NCBI GenBank assembly: GCA_013696915.1
Contig: JACCXR010000138.1
Span: 1 to 9,470 of the forward strand
DNA length: 9,470 bases
Source of the DNA: Euzebyaceae bacterium
GTDB taxonomy: Bacteria; Actinomycetota; Nitriliruptoria; Euzebyales; Egibacteraceae
Direction of reading: 5' to 3'
Within the stretch, counting starts at the first letter, position 1, and each line of letters begins with the position of its first letter. Position numbers and translations under genes: made by a program. Positions 6,417-9,470 of this stretch are shown piece after piece. The notes under the pieces were generated by a model. It made no database searches. It saw only the letters and a list, made by a program, of their open reading frames with translations, and had not been told where the DNA came from.

Positions 6417-6972
6417 CCTCCGACCCGACGACCTCGTCGTCGACCTCGGCGCCGGAACCGGAGCGCTGACGCTTCCGCTCGCGGCCGCCGGCGCCCGCGT
6501 CGTCGCCGTCGAGCGGGACCCCAGGTGGGCGCAGAGCCTCCGCCGGAGTGTGACCGCGGCCGGGCTCGCCGGTCGCGTCGAGGTCGTCGAGGCCGACCTG
6601 CGGCGCGTGCGGCTCCCGCCCTCGCCCTACCGGGTGGTGTCCAGCCCCCCGTTCTCGCTCACGACGGCGGTGCTCTCCCGACTGCTCGACGACCCAGAGC
6701 AGGGACCCTGGCGGGCCGACCTGCTGCTGCAGCGCGCGGTCGCCGTCAAGCGCGCCGCCGAGCCGCCGACCTCCCTGCGTTCAGCGGCCTGGGCGCCGTG
6801 GTGGAGGTTCGAGCTCGGCGAGCGTGTCGGCCGTCAGGCCTTCCGGCCGGTCCCGGGCATCGACACCGCCTGGCTGGGAATCGACAAGCGCGACCCGCCG
6901 GTGCTCCCGACGTGGCTCGCTCTCGGCCTGGCGGCGGCGCTGCGCCCGGTGTGGGCGCCCCCAAACCTTTGA
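6304..6972 (+). CDS. Erm-family 23S rRNA (adenine-N6) methyltransferase, short C-terminus, motif IV variant
   Basis: This 222-aa protein belongs to the KsgA/Erm rRNA adenine methyltransferase superfamily, which transfers methyl groups from S-adenosylmethionine to N6 of adenine in rRNA. Erm members methylate A2058 of 23S rRNA and give macrolide-lincosamide-streptogramin B resistance. HGQNFL lies at 19-24, motif I VDLGAGTGALTLPLA at 46-60, motif II AVERDP at 68-73 and motif III EADL at 96-99. Motif IV is SSPPF at 113-117, where Erm and KsgA normally have an Asn (N-[IL]-P-[FY] or NPPF). RADLLLQRAVAVKRA (137-151) and SAAWAPWWRFELG (160-172) fit actinobacterial Erm proteins better than KsgA. The frame is closed upstream by a TGA at 6292, so only GTG 6304 or GTG 6310 can start it; neither has a good Shine-Dalgarno. 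The protein is shorter than most Erm proteins (about 240-260), and its stop lies inside the right repeat. Actual resistance activity is not certain. Confidence 0.8.
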   Translation: MSVSGARRPTPRDLRRRTHGQNFLVDQRVVRRFLSRADLRPDDLVVDLGAGTGALTLPLAAAGARVVAVERDPRWAQSLRRSVTAAGLAGRVEVVEADLRRVRLPPSPYRVVSSPPFSLTTAVLSRLLDDPEQGPWRADLLLQRAVAVKRAAEPPTSLRSAAWAPWWRFELGERVGRQAFRPVPGIDTAWLGIDKRDPPVLPTWLALGLAAALRPVWAPPNL

Positions 6973-7014
6973 AGGGCAGGCGCCGGTGGTTGCGCCGACC
7001 CTTCAACGGCTGCG
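6968..7014. repeat. hairpin repeat copy 2 (overlaps the erm-like stop codon)
   Basis: Inverted arms at 6969-6983 (TTGAAGGGCAGGCGC) and 6992-7006 pair at 13 of 15 positions around an 8-nt loop, followed by AACGGCTGCG. It is a direct-orientation copy of the repeat at 6179-6225. The TGA stop of the methyltransferase (6970-6972) lies inside the left arm. Transcribed as RNA it would form a hairpin right at the gene end and might act as a terminator or 3'-end stabiliser, though no T-run follows. Confidence 0.85.
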
Positions 7015-7044
7015 CCGACGCTCCCGACCCGGTGGTCCCCACCC

Positions 7045-7073
7045 TTGACGTCCCCGGCTCGGATGTGCAGTCT
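7045..7073 (+). promoter_or_regulatory. candidate promoter of the cox operon
   Basis: TTGACG at 7045-7050 is a near-consensus -35. After 17 nt comes CAGTCT (7068-7073), a weak -10 that keeps only the A and final T of TAnnnT. Transcription would begin near 7080, leaving a leader of about 35 nt before the coxM GTG. It is the only sensible promoter candidate between the right repeat and coxM. Confidence 0.35.
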
Positions 7074-7115
7074 CGGCGCGACCCGCGTGCAAGGACCTCC
7101 CGGGAAAGGGCGGAC

Positions 7116-7997
7116 GTGCAGATCCCTGCCGAGTTCAGCTACGAGCGGGCCACCAGCATCGACCACGCGCTCGAACTGCTGAAGAGCCACGGCCCCGAGA
7201 CGCTGCTCCTGGCGGGCGGTCACAGCCTCCTGCCGATGATGAAGCTGCGCCTCGCCCGGCCCGAGTGCCTGATCGACATCAACGACCTGCACGAGCTCGA
7301 CTTCATCTCCTCCGACGGCGACCGGCTGCGGATCGGTGCCCTCACCCGCCACCGCGCGCTCGCCGAGTCGGAGGAGGTCGCCCGGCACTTCCCGATCATC
7401 ACCGACGCGGAACGGGTCATCGCCGACCCGGTCGTGCGCAACCGCGGCACCATCGGCGGCTCGCTGTGCCAGGCGGACCCTGCCGAGGACCTGTCGACCG
7501 TGTGCGGCACCCTGCGCGCCGAGGTCGTCATCCGCGGCCCGGACGGCGAGCGCACGATTCCTATGGTCGAGCTGCACCGCGGCCCCTACGAGACGACCGT
7601 CGCGCACGGCGAGATCCTCACCGAGATCCGCCTCCCGATCCGTCCCGGCGCCGGCAGCGCCTACGAGAAGGTCGAGCGACGGGTCGGCGACTGGGCCATC
7701 GCCGCCGCCGGCGCCGCCGTCTGGCTGGACGACGGCCGCATCGCCGACGCCGGCGTCGGCCTGACGGCCGTCGGGCTCGACCGCGGAACCGCAACCCGCG
7801 CCGAGGAGGCCCTGCGCGGCCGTGCTCCCGGCGACGACGTGTTCGCCGAGGCGGCCAGGCTGGCGGCCGAGGACTGCGATCCCGTCAGCGACCAGCGGGG
7901 CCCGGCCGACTACAAGCGCCACCTCGCCGGCGAGCTGGTGACCCGTGCCCTGCGCCGCGCCACCGCCCGCGCCCTCGGACAGGAGTCGACGACATGA
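7116..7997 (+). CDS. coxM: CoxM, FAD-binding subunit of aerobic CO dehydrogenase
   Basis: This 293-aa protein has the usual length for the medium, FAD-binding subunit of molybdenum hydroxylases, which passes electrons from the iron-sulfur subunit to the acceptor. Both FAD contact motifs of CoxM are present: AGGHSLLP at 33-40 and RGTIGGSL at 110-117, with DPVVRNRG before the second. The C-terminal domain (about 175-285) has YEKVERRVGDWAIAAAGAAV, typical of CoxM. The GTG at 7116 has AAAGGG 5 nt upstream and puts the conserved IPAEFSY-type start at the N-terminus; the frame extends upstream through the methyltransferase region but is a shadow there. The stop overlaps the first, short-lived ATG of the coxS junction as ATGA. 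The order coxM-coxS-coxL is that of form I CO dehydrogenase operons. Confidence 0.92.
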   Translation: MQIPAEFSYERATSIDHALELLKSHGPETLLLAGGHSLLPMMKLRLARPECLIDINDLHELDFISSDGDRLRIGALTRHRALAESEEVARHFPIITDAERVIADPVVRNRGTIGGSLCQADPAEDLSTVCGTLRAEVVIRGPDGERTIPMVELHRGPYETTVAHGEILTEIRLPIRPGAGSAYEKVERRVGDWAIAAAGAAVWLDDGRIADAGVGLTAVGLDRGTATRAEEALRGRAPGDDVFAEAARLAAEDCDPVSDQRGPADYKRHLAGELVTRALRRATARALGQESTT

Positions 7998-8019
7998 AGG
8001 TCGCCACATGAAGGTCGCC
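7992..8019 (+). repeat. perfect 14-bp tandem duplication at the coxM/coxS junction
   Basis: ACATGAAGGTCGCC occurs twice back to back (7992-8005 and 8006-8019). Each copy contains an ATG and the codons for MKVA. The first ATG (7994) overlaps the coxM stop and sits 8 nt after AGGAG (7981-7985), but its frame ends after five codons (MKVAT) at a TGA that overlaps the second ATG (8008). Because 14 is not a multiple of three, only the second copy opens coxS. Confidence 0.9.
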
Positions 8020-8490
8020 ATGACGGTCAACGGCCAGGAGGCCACAGCCGACGTCGAGCCGCGGACGCTCCTCGTGCACTTCCTGCGCGAGACCCTCGGT
8101 CTGACCGGCACGCACTGGGGCTGCGACACCAGCAACTGCGGGGTGTGCGTCGTCCTCATGGACGGCGAGCCGGTCAAGTCCTGCACGGTGCTCGCCGCCA
8201 TGGCCTCCGGTCACGACGTCACCACCGTCGAGGGCATGGAGCGCGACGGCCAGCTCGACCCGGTGCAGCAGGGGTTCATGGAGTGCCACGGCCTGCAGTG
8301 CGGGTTCTGCACCTCGGGGATGATGCTGACCGCCCGCGCGCTGCTCGACCGCAACCCCGATCCCACCGACGACGAGATCCGCGAGGCCATCTCCGGTCAG
8401 ATCTGCCGCTGCACGGGCTACGCGACGATCGTCCGGTCCGTCCGGTGGGCGGCCGCCCACCCCGCACAGCAGGAGGCCGCTGCCACGTGA
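8008..8490 (+). CDS. coxS: CoxS, 2x[2Fe-2S] iron-sulfur subunit of aerobic CO dehydrogenase
   Basis: This 160-aa protein is the small subunit that carries electrons from the Mo/Cu site to FAD. All eight cluster cysteines are present. C39, C44, C47 and C59 form the plant-type ferredoxin cluster (GCDTSNCGVC), and C98, C101, C133 and C135 form the second cluster (QCGFC and CRC). The VNG and LLVHFLRETLGLTGTH segments near the N-terminus are standard. The start is ATG 8008: the ATG at 7994 dies after five codons, and 8020 is an in-frame alternative. The best Shine-Dalgarno (AGGAG, 7981-7985) is placed for the dead first ATG and lies 22 nt from 8008, where only AAGG (7997-8000) is closer, so expression may depend on re-initiation. 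The stop overlaps coxL as GTGA. Confidence 0.94.
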   Translation: MKVAMTVNGQEATADVEPRTLLVHFLRETLGLTGTHWGCDTSNCGVCVVLMDGEPVKSCTVLAAMASGHDVTTVEGMERDGQLDPVQQGFMECHGLQCGFCTSGMMLTARALLDRNPDPTDDEIREAISGQICRCTGYATIVRSVRWAAAHPAQQEAAAT

Positions 8491-9470
8491 CCACCACCTC
8501 CGACCCCCCGGTCGAAGAACGCCCGATCGGCTTCGGCCGGCTGAAGCGCAAGGAGGACCCGCGCTTCATCCGCGGCAAGGGCCGCTACATCGACGACATC
8601 ACGCTGCCCGGGATGCTGCACGGCGCGATCCTGCGCAGCCCCGTCGCGCACGCGCGCATCGTGTCGATCGACACGACCGAGGCGGCCGCGCACCCGGGGG
8701 TGCGCGCGGTCATCACCGGCAAGGACCTCGAGCCGCTCAACCTCGCGTGGGCGCCGACCCTGTCCGCCGACGTGCAGGCGGTGCTCGCCACCGACAAGGT
8801 GCGCTTCCAGGGCCAGGAGGTCGCGTTCGTGATCGCGACCGACGAGTACTCGGCCAACGACGCGCTGGCGCTGATCGACGTCGAGTACGACCCGCTCCCC
8901 GCCGTCGTCAACGCCCGCAAGGCGCTCGACCCCGAGGCGCCGCTGATCCGCGACGACAAGTCCGGCCAGCGCGACAACCTCGCGAGCCCGACCTGGGAGG
9001 CCGGCGACGAGGCCGCGACCGACCGCGCCTTTGCCGAGGCCGACACGATCGTCGCGCGCGACATCATCTACCCGCGCTGTCACCCGGCGCCGCTCGAGAC
9101 CTGCGGCATGATCGCGGACTTCAACCCGGCGACCGGCCAGCTCGACCTCTACAACGGCAACCAGGCGCCGCACGCGCACCGCACCGTCTACGCGCACGTC
9201 GCGGGGCTCGCCGAGCACATGATCCGCATCCGCTGCCAGGACATCGGCGGCGGCTTCGGCAACAAGGTCCCCGTCTACCCGGGCTACGTGTGCGCGATCG
9301 CCGGCTCGATCGTCGCCGGGGTTCCGGTCAAGTGGGTCGAGAACCGCTCCGAGAACCTGATGTCGACCGGCTTCGCCCGCGACTACATCATGAAGAGCGA
9401 GATCTGCGCGAAGGACGGCAGGATTACCGGCCTGCGCGTCGACGTGCTCGCCGACCACGGCGCCTTCGAC
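8487..9470 (+). CDS. coxL: CoxL, molybdopterin subunit of form I-like CO dehydrogenase (3' end missing)
   Basis: The frame is open from a GTG at 8487 to the right edge: 328 codons of a subunit usually about 800 aa long. CoxL binds the molybdopterin cofactor and, in form I enzymes, a Mo-Cu centre that oxidises CO to CO2 at the inner face of the membrane. Visible features are the N-terminal GFGRLKRKEDPRFIRGKG (15-32), the alpha/beta-hammerhead region, HPAPLETCG (199-207), NQAPH (225-229, whose Gln corresponds to the form I active-site Gln), DIGGGFGNK (252-260) and YVCAIAGSIVAGVPVKWVEN (267-286), followed by a SARDY-type sequence. These match form I CoxL as I know it. The AYxCSFR loop that separates form I from form II lies downstream and is not visible. 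AGGAGG at 8471-8476 and the GTGA overlap with coxS support the start. Confidence 0.92.
   Translation, partial: MTTTSDPPVEERPIGFGRLKRKEDPRFIRGKGRYIDDITLPGMLHGAILRSPVAHARIVSIDTTEAAAHPGVRAVITGKDLEPLNLAWAPTLSADVQAVLATDKVRFQGQEVAFVIATDEYSANDALALIDVEYDPLPAVVNARKALDPEAPLIRDDKSGQRDNLASPTWEAGDEAATDRAFAEADTIVARDIIYPRCHPAPLETCGMIADFNPATGQLDLYNGNQAPHAHRTVYAHVAGLAEHMIRIRCQDIGGGFGNKVPVYPGYVCAIAGSIVAGVPVKWVENRSENLMSTGFARDYIMKSEICAKDGRITGLRVDVLADHGAFD

Noticed and set aside
6304..6972. Assignment of the methyltransferase as the housekeeping KsgA (16S dimethyltransferase)
   Set aside because: It is too short, lacks the NLPY-type motif and KsgA C-terminal domain, and its LLLQRAVAVKRA and SAAWAPWW segments fit actinobacterial Erm proteins better.
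6834..8201. Minus-strand open frame of 455 codons opposite coxM and coxS
   Set aside because: It is a Val/Gly/Arg-rich translation with no motif, running across two hairpin arms and three well-supported genes on the other strand.
8418..9458. Minus-strand open frame of 346 codons opposite coxL
   Set aside because: It is the antisense of strongly recognisable CoxL sequence, with biased Asp/Val/Arg/Gly composition typical of a mirror frame.

Overview
This is a GC-rich window with dense actinobacterial-style coding: GTG starts, 4-nt stop/start overlaps and few long gaps. Gene content (a Tad/Flp pilus locus of the CpaB-CpaE-TadE-TadA-TadB kind, a DUF4031 protein, an Erm-like rRNA methyltransferase and a form I-like coxMSL cluster) fits an Actinomycetota genome. 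The sequence alone does not let me place it below phylum.

Region 1 (1-4588, minus strand) is a tight operon read right to left: CpaB/RcpC (SAF domain, periplasmic), a CpaE/TadZ ATPase joined in one frame to a TadE-like pseudopilin domain, a second small TadE-like protein, the TadA secretion ATPase, and the first 153 codons of TadB, which runs off the left edge. Successive genes are joined by GTGA overlaps or gaps of 2 to 10 nt. Together they would place, power and assemble a type IVc (Tad) pilus or a related secretion apparatus.

Region 2 (4589-5976) holds a divergent spacer with a paired 8-bp palindrome, a TesB-like acyl-CoA thioesterase family gene on the plus strand, and a convergent DUF4031 gene on the minus strand.

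Region 3 (5977-7115) is the most unusual part. An Erm-family 23S rRNA adenine methyltransferase gene is bracketed by two copies of a roughly 47-nt hairpin-forming repeat (41 of 47 positions identical). The right copy supplies the gene's stop codon. The methyltransferase has Ser in place of the usual Asn in motif IV. Its start is overlapped by a possibly leaderless upstream ORF rich in Arg-x-Arg.

Region 4 (7116-9470, plus strand) is coxM-coxS-coxL, encoding the FAD, 2x[2Fe-2S] and (truncated at the right edge) molybdopterin subunits of an aerobic carbon monoxide dehydrogenase. Gene order and the CoxL sequence look like form I, but the diagnostic active-site loop lies beyond the window. A perfect 14-bp tandem duplication at the coxM/coxS junction creates a 5-codon mini-ORF between the ribosome binding site and the real coxS start.

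The best candidates for something not previously described are the CpaE-TadE fusion, the repeat-bracketed methyltransferase cassette and the duplicated coxS start. None of these is proof of a new system.
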